Notes: generated by a model not told the origin, from the letters alone. Positions 1-7,808 are shown, counted from the first letter of the stretch. The stretch is 9,070 bases of DNA from CAYWHE01 sp964458125 (GCA_964458125.1 CAYWHE010000172.1:1-9070); one strand, 5' to 3'. Made by a program: numbers and translations.

Positions 1-1
1 A

Positions 2-637
2 AAGGATCTTTGGTTAATCAGACTGGATGATAAACTGGAAGAGGCCAGACGGAATCTGGTTTCGGACAAAGCGCTGGTGCAGACGGATTTCAGGCTGATC
101 CGGTCGGAAATTTCGGCCGAATACATCGGCAACCCGGCCGTTAAGCCTGCAGATGAAGTGTTGCAGGCAAATTCTTTTGATATGATTTTTTACAAGGAAA
201 TGAAAATTCATTTCGCCGCATTGCGTAAACATTACCTGGCCATTTTCAATCAGGCTGCCGATCGGCGGGAGAAACAACTGGATAAACTGGCCGGTTCAGG
301 GCTGACCGGGGAGGTATTAAACGACCTGAAAAACAGGTACACCAATTCCGCACTCGAAGACCTGATGTTGAATTCCACGGGCCTGACAAAAATAACGGAA
401 TACGAGGGACGCCTGGTCCGCGCCTATCAGCCGGTTTACATGACCGGCCAGGCAGGTTCCTTTATCCGTGCTCCTTTCCTGGTTCATAAAAAGTTGATAT
501 TCGGCAAGCCGGTCGATACCTTTATAGTCAACCTCGCGGTAATATGGTCCATGACCCTGTTCTTTGCCATAGCTCTTTATTTTAACTGGTTCAGGAAACT
601 GCTGGGAGTGTTCAGGCCAGCCGGAAAATCCGAATGA
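2..637 (+). CDS. C-terminal fragment of a membrane protein, probably a large Bacteroidota ABC transporter (ATPase/permease)
   Basis: The reading frame is open from the left edge (frame starting at position 2) to a TGA at 635-637, giving the last 211 residues of a longer protein. A GTG at position 77 lies inside this frame and need not be a start, since the 25 codons before it read like coding sequence (KDLWLIRLDDKLEEARRNL). Most of the fragment is hydrophilic and probably helical. One clear hydrophobic segment (VNLAVIWSMTLFFAIALYF, about nt 518-580) lies near the end and is followed by a basic tail, WFRKLLGVFR. From memory, the stretch 'AP..HKK..FGKP.DTF.VN..VIW.MTL....LYF...RKLL' resembles the end of the roughly 1000-residue ABC-2 type fused transporters common in Bacteroidota. 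No ATPase motif lies inside the window, so the transporter call is inference; that this is a membrane protein end is much safer. It converges with the DUF5916 gene, 74 bases away. Confidence 0.75.
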   Translation, partial: KDLWLIRLDDKLEEARRNLVSDKALVQTDFRLIRSEISAEYIGNPAVKPADEVLQANSFDMIFYKEMKIHFAALRKHYLAIFNQAADRREKQLDKLAGSGLTGEVLNDLKNRYTNSALEDLMLNSTGLTKITEYEGRLVRAYQPVYMTGQAGSFIRAPFLVHKKLIFGKPVDTFIVNLAVIWSMTLFFAIALYFNWFRKLLGVFRPAGKSE

Positions 638-670
638 AACACGGGGACGGTTTGAGGCAGTGCCGCATAG

Positions 671-708
671 CCGGTGATTAAAAAATCCAGGAAAAAAACC
701 TGCATCGG
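671..708. terminator. Possible bidirectional terminator at a convergent gene junction
   Basis: Between the two converging stop codons (637 and 712) the DNA can fold into a small three-way structure. CAGG at 688-691 pairs with CCTG at 699-702 around seven A residues. GATT at 676-679 pairs with AATC at 684-687. An outer arm CCGGTG (671-676) faces CATCGG (703-708) with one G-T wobble; it overlaps the GATT arm by one base, so not every pair forms at once. Read on the minus strand, the A runs become T runs (T7, then T6), which suits release of the DUF5916 transcript. The stems are short, so this is a moderate guess based on position and composition. Confidence 0.35.
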
Positions 709-711
709 TTT

Positions 712-3162
712 TCAAGTGCGCTTTTTTCTGAGGTAGAGGTAATCGAGGTAATATAAAATTTTCAGCGATAAACTGTTTGTTTGTGGCGCCTTCAGGGTAT
801 GATCGAAATTTTTACCGAAATGCGTCACCAATTGCTGGTCCTCCTGCTCAATGGCGTTTTTATAGGAAATGCTGATGTCGCTTCCCGGTGCAAAGCGCCA
901 TAAAAAGAGCAGGTCAATATTAAAGGCGTTGTAACTGAAATTATTGTTTTCCTGGTAAGCGGAGTTTTCCAGGATATCCCCGTTATCCTGGAGCGTAAAA
1001 TATTTCCGGTATGCACCGCGTATCCAGTAATGTCTTCCGGAAAGACTGAATGACATGTTTTTATTGAAAATATACTGGAGGTTCAGTCCATTAATAATGG
1101 TATTCAGTTTCCGGCCACCGAAAATATTATTGCCTTCCTCATCAAAATTGGCATGACCAAAATTGAAAGGGTCGTAGTAAAATGCGTATGAATATTTAAC
1201 TGACAGGTGATCACTGGCCCTCCAGCGCAGTGTCACATCGGTGTTGTATCCTTCCATCTTGAAACGGTCCAGGAAATTGCTCATGTTTTGCGTGACATCA
1301 AGCGCAATCTTTTTCCGGTAATCCGAACTTATTCCAACAAAGCAATAATAATAACGAAGCGATTTATTAAACCGTTCACCATTTTCACGGGGTTCGTTGT
1401 AATCATAGGATTCAACCGGAGTGAGGCCGCCACCGCCGAAAACAGCATTGTAACTGAGCAGCATGGCAAACAGGTTCATGTTGATGTCAAAGTTCGTTCG
1501 CCTGCCGGTCAGGAAATTGGTTTCATAATTGGCGCTGAGGGAATTATAGGACTCACGGAAAAGACGTGTGGGGTTATAAAAATTGTAATCCACATATACG
1601 CGGTTCCGGACCATATTATTGATGGACTGATAACCCAAATCATCGGAACGGAAGGAGCTGTTTAACAGCGTCCTGCTCAGCCCGAATAAAAGGTTGCCGC
1701 TGGTTTTCCGGAAGCCGCCGAAATATTTATATCCCAGCTGGTTCTGGTAATTTTCAGGAAGGCTGTCAAGCCTGGTATACAACTGGCTCAATGCAAACGT
1801 GCCGTCAATGGCATAGGAGTTTTTCTTGTTGTAAATGGTAAATCCCGCCCCGGTGACGTTGGCATCATCTCCATGCTTGTCTCTGACGACATTGGTGTTG
1901 ATAAAATAAAGGCTGGAATTGTTTTTAAGCTGCTGGTCAAAAACAATAATGTTGTAATTCGTCAGCGGCTCGGTCAGGATTTTCCTGGTGTTGCCTGCTT
2001 CGTCTTCCACCTCGGCATAGGTATTGTTGGTGACGGCATTGAAAATTCCTATACCCAAACCGTTATTGGTACGCCCGGAAACTTTGGCTGCATTCAGCAG
2101 TTTCACCTGCGACGGATTCTTTTTAATTATTTCTCCTGCCTGGAGTTGCTCATCCACACTGAAATAACCGGCCGGGATTTTGCCTATCCGCCTGGAATAA
2201 AAAAGTTCGTCTTTACTGAAGAGTTCCGTTCCTTCCTTGAAAAATGGCCTGTTCTCATCATAGGTCACTTCCCTGTAACTGAGGTTTTTTACTTTATTGT
2301 CACTTTGCACCTGTCCAAAATCGGGCAACAGGGTCAGATCAATGGTAAATCGTTCGTCAATACCATATTTCAGGTCTGCGCCAGCCGTGAATGACAGGGA
2401 ATTGCTGCTTTCCTGTTGTCCGTTTTCCTGGAATACCGGAGCCCTTTCCAGATAGGTGGAAATAAAAGGCGTCAGGGAAAGCCTGACCGGGCATATGATC
2501 TGACTGATTCCTTTCAGGTTACCCCAGTAGTTGATGGCGTTCGGAACATCCTTCGGGGTGAGTGCCCATTGATCAAATTCCCGGTTCCTGCGTATGCTCC
2601 GGGTAACCTGTAAACCCCAGGTTTGTTCATCTCTTTTCGGGAAACGGATGGCGGAATAGGGGATTCGCATTTCCACGCACCAGCCTTTGTCATTCAGTTT
2701 AACCGCACTTTCCCAGATGGCATCGTAGGTTGGATCGCTGAACCTGGAATCGGTTTGAACACCGGAAGCCCAAACGCCAAAATCATAGGCATCCTGCCGG
2801 GTATTGTAAGGGTCAATAACGAATCGGAAATAATCGCTGTTCAGGTCATTGTTGTCCCGGGTACCCAGTTCATGAAGAATACTGTCAGGCGAGGTGTCAA
2901 AAAGTTGTGCACCGATATAGACAGCGCTGTTGTCGTAGGTGATTTTAAAAGCGGTGCGCTGGCTGGGTTCCTTACCTTCAAATGGAACATTCTGTACAAA
3001 ATCAGTTGACTCGTGGATGTGTTTCCAGCTATCCTCATCCATCACGCCGTCAATTTTAACCGCCGTGGTGGTGCGAAACGAAAAATAGGATTTAAGGGTA
3101 TCCGATGCGTGAGTCGCCAGGGTAAGCAAAGAAAGCATCAGCAGGGCGAAGGTTTTTCGCAT
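712..3162 (-). CDS. CBM9-like / DUF5916 outer-membrane beta-barrel protein
   Basis: An 816-residue exported protein. Residues 1-19 form a signal peptide (basic MRK, hydrophobic core, cleavage probably after ATHA). Residues about 30-215 match the CBM9-like fold found at the front of this family: TAVKIDGVMDEDSW near residues 33-46, then alternating hydrophobic strands and WCVEMRIPYSAIRF near the end of the domain. The rest is DUF5916, which carries the family-like motif ENRPFFKEG from residue 303 and then a long series of aromatic-rich amphipathic strands typical of an outer-membrane barrel. The family's substrate and function are not established; the CBM9 similarity suggests, but does not show, glycan contact. 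The protein ends in LYLRKKRT rather than in the terminal aromatic residue usual for barrels. The ATG at 3160-3162 is supported by the signal peptide right behind it and by a promoter box 25 bases upstream. It is probably transcribed alone. Confidence 0.92.
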   Translation of the reverse strand: MRKTFALLMLSLLTLATHASDTLKSYFSFRTTTAVKIDGVMDEDSWKHIHESTDFVQNVPFEGKEPSQRTAFKITYDNSAVYIGAQLFDTSPDSILHELGTRDNNDLNSDYFRFVIDPYNTRQDAYDFGVWASGVQTDSRFSDPTYDAIWESAVKLNDKGWCVEMRIPYSAIRFPKRDEQTWGLQVTRSIRRNREFDQWALTPKDVPNAINYWGNLKGISQIICPVRLSLTPFISTYLERAPVFQENGQQESSNSLSFTAGADLKYGIDERFTIDLTLLPDFGQVQSDNKVKNLSYREVTYDENRPFFKEGTELFSKDELFYSRRIGKIPAGYFSVDEQLQAGEIIKKNPSQVKLLNAAKVSGRTNNGLGIGIFNAVTNNTYAEVEDEAGNTRKILTEPLTNYNIIVFDQQLKNNSSLYFINTNVVRDKHGDDANVTGAGFTIYNKKNSYAIDGTFALSQLYTRLDSLPENYQNQLGYKYFGGFRKTSGNLLFGLSRTLLNSSFRSDDLGYQSINNMVRNRVYVDYNFYNPTRLFRESYNSLSANYETNFLTGRRTNFDINMNLFAMLLSYNAVFGGGGLTPVESYDYNEPRENGERFNKSLRYYYCFVGISSDYRKKIALDVTQNMSNFLDRFKMEGYNTDVTLRWRASDHLSVKYSYAFYYDPFNFGHANFDEEGNNIFGGRKLNTIINGLNLQYIFNKNMSFSLSGRHYWIRGAYRKYFTLQDNGDILENSAYQENNNFSYNAFNIDLLFLWRFAPGSDISISYKNAIEQEDQQLVTHFGKNFDHTLKAPQTNSLSLKILYYLDYLYLRKKRT

Positions 3163-3187
3163 GGGAGTTTATCAGGATTAGGCTCAG

Positions 3188-3195
3188 CAAAGATA
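3188..3195 (-). promoter_or_regulatory. Bacteroidota -7 promoter box for the DUF5916 gene
   Basis: On the minus strand this reads TATCTTTG, an exact match to the Bacteroidota -7 consensus TAnnTTTG. It ends 25 bases before the ATG of the DUF5916 gene, which leaves a short leader. The sequence about 20 bases further upstream is very A+T-rich, but I see no clear TTG -33 element. No strong Shine-Dalgarno sequence precedes the start codon, as is common in this phylum. Confidence 0.6.
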
Positions 3196-3259
3196 AAATT
3201 TAGGAAAAATTGATGTAGTTAATAAAAGGTTAAACTGCCATTCAGTGTTTTTAAGTATG

Positions 3260-3302
3260 CAGGAACATTCATAAACAGGAAATAAACCCGTCATGAATCC
3301 TG
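3260..3302. other. Imperfect stem-loop in the gap between the two minus-strand genes
   Basis: CAGG (3260-3263) and ATTCAT (3267-3272) pair with ATGAAT (3293-3298) and CCTG (3299-3302). This makes a ten-pair stem with a three-base bulge (AAC) and a loop of about 20 bases. It lies just beyond the terminator hairpin of the large secreted-protein gene and upstream of the DUF5916 promoter. No role can be assigned. It could be a second termination or RNA-stabilising hairpin, or chance. Confidence 0.25.
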
Positions 3303-3318
3303 GCTGGATTATAAATGA

Positions 3319-3346
3319 AGGCGCTTCCCGTTTCCGGAAAGCGCCT
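3319..3346 (-). terminator. Hairpin terminator downstream of the large secreted-protein gene
   Basis: AGGCGCTT at 3319-3326 pairs perfectly with AAGCGCCT at 3339-3346, an eight-pair GC-rich stem that can extend by two pairs past one mismatch. It starts 20 bases after the stop codon at 3367-3369. On the minus strand it is followed by TCATTTATAATCC, which is T-rich but not a clean T run. The inner TTTCCGGAAA (3331-3340) is itself palindromic and gives an alternative fold. Position and stem strength favour a terminator. Confidence 0.6.
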
Positions 3347-3366
3347 GAGAAAAGCTTCAGCAGAAA

Positions 3367-6300
3367 CTAAAAAGTATCGAGATCGGCGGGTCGGATGACT
3401 CCGAACCACTTGATAACCCTTTCGCCCACTCCTGGCACCTCCACGTGAATCAGGTACATGCCGCTGGAAATGATAATACCCCGTTGGTTCTTGAGATCCC
3501 AGTCCTGGGAAGTATTGGTGTTTTCCGATTTGATGCTTCCTCCCCCGGAAAGATCCGGCATGGCAGACCGGTTAAATTGACGGATCAATGTGCCGCTGCT
3601 GGTGAAAATGCTGATCCTGCACTCAGCAGGCAGGTTCGTTAGGCGTACCCGTGTATCCACCTGCCCGGTCAGGCCTGCAGTTCCTTCATACCCGGAAATG
3701 GCGTAATAGGGATTGGGAACAATATTGATCAGGGCCAGGGCATCCCGGCGGGCGTTTGCCTGGTGGCTGGAGGCGGCCAGATTCCCGGTATTAATCCGAT
3801 ACAGCGGCAGGAAGTTGTTTTCCGAAGCGGGTGTGGTGACCGTGCCGCTCCCTGAAAAATGACCGGCGGTGACGGCGGTGAATACCTGGCCTGCGGTAAA
3901 AACGGTCCCCTGGTAGGTAACGGTACCGGAATAAACCTGGTAAGACTGACCTTCAATCAATGTTTCCTGTTCCCTGATTTGTTTGACATAGGACCGGTAA
4001 TCCTTGGTAACACGAAGCCGTATGCGCACCTCAGCCGGTGGTATGAATGCTTTACCGGTATCCCCGGGTGCATAGGTCACCTTATTTCCATTGACGAGTG
4101 GAATGTTTACCCAAAGGGCATCCTTCCAGGCATTTCGCTTAAGGCTGATGTTACCGGTTTTCAGGGCGCTGTCAAGAAAAGTATGAAATGCTGCACAGCC
4201 GTCATATAAGGGCATGTCGGAGGGCGCATCGCCATTATGCCCCATGACGTAAATGAAATGCATGCCGCCCAGGACGGTATTCAGGGATGCATCGGTTATG
4301 GCTGAAGTCGGGTTCCAGATCATGTCGTTCCCGTTTTGTTCGGAAAGGGAGGAGTTTTCACCGAAAACAATATTCAGACGCTCTCCCGTTTCCAGGTTGA
4401 TCGCATAACCCGGAAACCAGCTCATGCCGGACTGGAAATCGTCATTGCCGGGAGCGGGAAAATTATATCTCCCGTCTTTATCGCGGGAGGGACCGAAACG
4501 GATATCGGCCTTTTTTGCCTGGCCGGGCAGGCCAAGGTCAGAGGTTTCAACCACGGCCGAACGGCTCCATTTACTCTTATCAGCCGTAATGACCAGGTCA
4601 ATGCTGGCCAGCTTTTCCAGCTTCAGGTTGACGTCAAACTGGGCGCCTCCGTTCCATTTGGGATGAAAGGGATCTGAAGCGGTAAACCGCATCGGTGCCC
4701 ATGTGCCCTCCACCACGTTTTCATAAACTTCACCGGGATCTCCAATGACATCGGCCGGCGCAATGGTGCTGGTGCCGCTCCAGATCCAGTTGGATACCGT
4801 GCTTTGATCGTTATCGGCAAAACCGGTAAGCCATTGTTTGGAATTATCGGCAAAGGTCATGTCCCCTTCCAGGAACCCATTGTTGACGGCTCCGGAAGCA
4901 CCGGGATCGGATGATTTCATGATGTGGGCGGAAAGGCCATAAGCAGGAAACAGTTGTTCATAATCAACGCCTATGGTTTTCAGAGATTGTATGGCTGAAC
5001 CTCCCGGAGCCAGATCAGACATCAGCCAATGGCTGTCCGCACTCACCCCGTCAAACCGGAATTCATAATTTCCGTTGACTACTCTCACCGGATCGTATAT
5101 TTTAACCGCAAGGGGACCGCGAGAAGCCCGGTAAACAGGGTGGTAGGAGCGGTGATCCGGCGCCTGCAGAATTTCTTCCTCCGTTTTGGTGGTCAGATCC
5201 AGCACCAATCCGCCGTTTCCTTGTCCTTCTATGCGTTGAATCTCCGGACCGTCACCATAATGGGCATTCAGGTAAGTGCCCTGGTTTTCAGGAGTGGTCA
5301 GGTGGGGAATGCCGCTATAGGTAGTGATGTTGTTCCGCCCTTCCAGGTAAGGCCTCTTCTGGCCATCCAGCGCGTTGGGATCAATGGGATCGTATTTTTT
5401 ATATTGGTTGTATGCATAGGAGACCACGGTATAATAATAGGTCTTGTTATTCACAAGCACCGTGTTGCCGGATGCAAAGGCATCAGCCGTTATGGAAAAA
5501 CTATGGTCAATACCTTCATCGGCACCGTTAACCATTTCAACCGGTACATTGCCGCCCAGGTTCTGATCAAATACATAATTGACAAGTTGTGTAACGCCAT
5601 CCCGTATATCAAATTGCCGGATCATCCTGGCCTTGTCCGGATTGTCCAGATCGGAAGTGCTGACATAGGCATCCCGGAGCTGGAACACTTTATAGCCCTG
5701 GAACCGGAAACGGCATAAGGAATCAGGATAACCTGTAATGGTCGGGTCTTTTTCATCGTAAAGCTCCACGCTGGTGGTATCGGTATTCAGGAGGGAAAAA
5801 ACAAGTTCCTGGTTCAGTTCCCGGATCTCCACGACCGGGGCATCGGGGCCGTCAAGGAGTTTAAAGCAATTGTCAAACAGAGCCTGGGCCTTGTCATCTG
5901 CAACTTTCATCAGTTCTATGCTGGCCTCGGGCCCCCCCTGGTTAGCTCGGGCCCAGACTGCACCGGTGGTAATATAGTTTACAGCCCCCGGAAGCAGGGT
6001 GAAGGGTCCGGCAGATTGCAGAAATCGCCTGTCTCCGGCAAGAAATCCTGCTTCCACCTCTCCCCAGGAGCCGAACTGGGCGAAATTCGCAGAATCCGTA
6101 CTGCCCGGAAACATGAAGTCACAGGAAGGCCTGGAGGTATTGCGGCCGTCAAATCCATAGGTGATGGGAACATCATCCAGCCATCTACCCCTCAGGTATT
6201 TGTAAAAATCATTATAACCGTCCGGGTTACCCATTGCATTATCATTGATATTATTATAATAAACAAATTTGGACATGATGATTTGTTCCGGGATGATGTC

Positions 6301-7467
6301 GTCATCCACCGGTACTGAGATTCCGGAAGAATCAATGTAGGTGCAGTCTTTACATCCGTCACGGTCATTATCGATCCCGTCATTGGCATCGGCCCGCGGT
6401 CCCTGGAAGAAATCAATTCCCAGGGATGGCGGGTTGTAGCCGTAACCGGATACTCCTTCATCCTCTGCATCCCCGTTATAAACGAACCCAAGGCCGCGCT
6501 GCACATCGCAGCCCACATAGTCATCGTCTGAAAAACCCAGGTCCGGGTCTACCCATTGCCCGAAATAGGTATTGTTCAGGCTGCTGCTTCCCCGGTTGAT
6601 GACCTGGTATTTATAAAAGGTCATGTTGTTGATTTCATCATTGGTGTTGAAAGCAAAGGCCTGTGCCCTGATTTCAAGCCCGATGGACTCTGAAAATGTT
6701 TCCGAATGAACGTTCCCGACATCGTTGAATACCCACCACAGATTTTTATCCCCGAACAGAAAATCATTGCATTCCGTTTTGTTGTAGCCCGGATATGGCT
6801 GGAGAAAATTACCAGTCAGGTTGTAATAGGGATAATCCCCTTTGTCCGGTTCATAGGCACCGTTGCCGTTCTGATCAAAAAACGGGGCCAGGAAGGGTCC
6901 CTGGTTATAAACCGGGTTGCCGTTACCGGGCCATGTATGGATGACATTCGTTACGGATGCACTTACCGATGCCGGATCATTGAGGTATTGGATAATGTCG
7001 GCGCGGGTTGTGACAAAATGCTTGTCAAATGCATTGCAGACGTCAGGCGTTATGTTAACCTGCACTACATCCATGGGCCCGGCCCAGAAATCACTTCCGG
7101 TTTGCCGGTAGGTCTGTGCGGCAACTTTAATCTGTCCGGCACCGTCAACACCTCCTATCCATAACGCTCCTGAATAAATCGAGTGCTTATGACTTCCCCT
7201 GGGTATTTCATAGGCCGGATTGGCCAGGTCCCACCACATATCCCCGCCGGTCATGATGGTTGTCCTGACGTTGTTTACATCCAGGTCGGTTTGTGCAGTC
7301 GGAGTGGGGCAGGTGGCCGCAGATTTGGCAGCCTGAATTTTCAGGGTATGCTTTTGACCAGCCTTGTTTTCCCGCGCAAGGGAGGCAGGAATAATGGCCG
7401 TGCAAAGCAGCAGCAGGAAAAGAAATGATCTTGCAGGGAACAGTGAATTCAATGGTCTGGATTTCAT
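3367..7467 (-). CDS. Large secreted modular protein with type IX secretion-like C-terminal domain
   Basis: A 1366-residue protein. Residues 1-31 are a signal peptide (basic start, LFLLLLCTAIIPASLA). The segment after it includes GGDMWWDL (74-81) and SGALWIGG, which I recall as hallmarks of a large Bacteroidota surface-protein family of unknown function. DQNGNGAYEPDKGDYP (198-213) and the Asp-rich DGIDNDRDG (363-371) resemble EF-hand or thrombospondin-3 calcium loops. GPDAP (540-544) opens a probable beta-sandwich that closes near YYYTVVSYAYN (about 677-687), an Fn3-like pattern. The last 120 residues, from NIVPNPYYA (about 1248), form a beta domain like a type IX sorting domain. They end in IKWFGVIRPADLDTF rather than the short basic end of classic type A signals. 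Export to the cell surface is inferred; no catalytic motif is visible. The ATG at 7465-7467 is fixed by the signal peptide and by an excellent promoter. Its own promoter and terminator indicate a single-gene unit. Confidence 0.93.
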   Translation of the reverse strand: MKSRPLNSLFPARSFLFLLLLCTAIIPASLARENKAGQKHTLKIQAAKSAATCPTPTAQTDLDVNNVRTTIMTGGDMWWDLANPAYEIPRGSHKHSIYSGALWIGGVDGAGQIKVAAQTYRQTGSDFWAGPMDVVQVNITPDVCNAFDKHFVTTRADIIQYLNDPASVSASVTNVIHTWPGNGNPVYNQGPFLAPFFDQNGNGAYEPDKGDYPYYNLTGNFLQPYPGYNKTECNDFLFGDKNLWWVFNDVGNVHSETFSESIGLEIRAQAFAFNTNDEINNMTFYKYQVINRGSSSLNNTYFGQWVDPDLGFSDDDYVGCDVQRGLGFVYNGDAEDEGVSGYGYNPPSLGIDFFQGPRADANDGIDNDRDGCKDCTYIDSSGISVPVDDDIIPEQIIMSKFVYYNNINDNAMGNPDGYNDFYKYLRGRWLDDVPITYGFDGRNTSRPSCDFMFPGSTDSANFAQFGSWGEVEAGFLAGDRRFLQSAGPFTLLPGAVNYITTGAVWARANQGGPEASIELMKVADDKAQALFDNCFKLLDGPDAPVVEIRELNQELVFSLLNTDTTSVELYDEKDPTITGYPDSLCRFRFQGYKVFQLRDAYVSTSDLDNPDKARMIRQFDIRDGVTQLVNYVFDQNLGGNVPVEMVNGADEGIDHSFSITADAFASGNTVLVNNKTYYYTVVSYAYNQYKKYDPIDPNALDGQKRPYLEGRNNITTYSGIPHLTTPENQGTYLNAHYGDGPEIQRIEGQGNGGLVLDLTTKTEEEILQAPDHRSYHPVYRASRGPLAVKIYDPVRVVNGNYEFRFDGVSADSHWLMSDLAPGGSAIQSLKTIGVDYEQLFPAYGLSAHIMKSSDPGASGAVNNGFLEGDMTFADNSKQWLTGFADNDQSTVSNWIWSGTSTIAPADVIGDPGEVYENVVEGTWAPMRFTASDPFHPKWNGGAQFDVNLKLEKLASIDLVITADKSKWSRSAVVETSDLGLPGQAKKADIRFGPSRDKDGRYNFPAPGNDDFQSGMSWFPGYAINLETGERLNIVFGENSSLSEQNGNDMIWNPTSAITDASLNTVLGGMHFIYVMGHNGDAPSDMPLYDGCAAFHTFLDSALKTGNISLKRNAWKDALWVNIPLVNGNKVTYAPGDTGKAFIPPAEVRIRLRVTKDYRSYVKQIREQETLIEGQSYQVYSGTVTYQGTVFTAGQVFTAVTAGHFSGSGTVTTPASENNFLPLYRINTGNLAASSHQANARRDALALINIVPNPYYAISGYEGTAGLTGQVDTRVRLTNLPAECRISIFTSSGTLIRQFNRSAMPDLSGGGSIKSENTNTSQDWDLKNQRGIIISSGMYLIHVEVPGVGERVIKWFGVIRPADLDTF

Positions 7468-7505
7468 GGCGGATCAGGTTGGTTTAAATTAAAATATTTC
7501 TGCTT

Positions 7506-7538
7506 CAAAAGTAGACCCCTGAGCGCCTGCCGGTCAAA
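7506..7538 (-). promoter_or_regulatory. Bacteroidota-type promoter of the large secreted-protein gene
   Basis: On the minus strand, TTTG (7535-7538) is followed after 21 bases by TACTTTTG (7506-7513). Both elements match the Bacteroidota -33 (TTG) and -7 (TAnnTTTG) consensus, and the spacing is in the accepted range. The -7 box ends 38 bases before the ATG. This is the best promoter in the window. The leader between it and the ATG is A+T-rich and lacks an evident Shine-Dalgarno sequence. Confidence 0.75.
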
Positions 7539-7553
7539 TCAAAATTATGGACC

Positions 7554-7566
7554 AATATACATGTCA
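7554..7566 (+). repeat. 13-base direct repeat, copy 1 (AATATACATGTCA)
   Basis: AATATACATGTCA occurs here and again at 7796-7808, 242 bases downstream, where it spans the start codon of the TPR-like gene. In this first copy the same ATGTCA begins an 18-codon reading frame (MSDFFAPGKAYTFWPMVA) that stops at 7615-7617. The flanks on either side of the two copies do not match. Confidence 0.55.
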
Positions 7567-7795
7567 GATTTTTTTGCACCTGGGAAAGCGTATACCTTTT
7601 GGCCTATGGTTGCCTGAAATTGTCGTATATTCGAAGTGGGAAAACAGCCGGCGGGTATGCTCCGCTGAAAGGTTGAATGGCTTCAATAGTAAGGGAACCA
7701 GGATTAATGTAAAAATTGTGTCAGGTCAAGGAGGAGGAAAAAACTTCCGCTATGCTGAATATGCTGTTGGATCAGGTAAAATAAAATTCCGGGTA

Positions 7796-7808
7796 AATAT
7801 ACATGTCA
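7796..7808 (+). repeat. 13-base direct repeat, copy 2, spanning the start codon of the TPR-like gene
   Basis: This is identical to 7554-7566. Positions 7803-7808 are ATGTCA, the first two codons (Met-Ser) of the downstream gene. The core ACATGT is a six-base palindrome. Whether the pair is a binding site, a duplicated translation-start region or chance cannot be told from one sequence. Confidence 0.55.

Larger units (their letters stand above)
7468..7802. other. Divergent intergenic region (335 bases)
   Basis: This gap separates the two divergent genes. Its left part holds the leader and promoter of the large secreted-protein gene. I see no RNA gene and no convincing protein gene in the rest. 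For the rightward gene no exact TAnnTTTG box is present. The nearest candidates are TATATTCG at 7626-7633 (one mismatch, with TTTG at 7598-7601 about 24 bases upstream) and TACCTTTTG at 7593-7601 (one extra base). A 13-base sequence at 7554-7566 recurs at the start of the rightward gene. Confidence 0.6.

Noticed and set aside
1207..2613. Long plus-strand frames opposite the DUF5916 gene
   Set aside because: They lie wholly antisense to a well-supported protein with a signal peptide and family motifs. They are shadow frames arising from its codon composition.
5029..5718. A 229-codon plus-strand frame opposite the large secreted-protein gene
   Set aside because: It is antisense to an intact 1366-residue gene, and its translation shows no domain or consistent amphipathic pattern.
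5928..5953. A C7 run and a repeated CTCGGGCCC, considered as a sequencing or assembly fault
   Set aside because: The minus-strand frame reads smoothly through it (RANQGGPEAS) with no shift, so there is no sign of error.
7561..7617. An 18-codon frame (MSDFFAPGKAYTFWPMVA) beginning at the first copy of the 13-base repeat
   Set aside because: It is too short to support as a gene, with no codon signal or ribosome site. It is kept only as part of the repeat finding.
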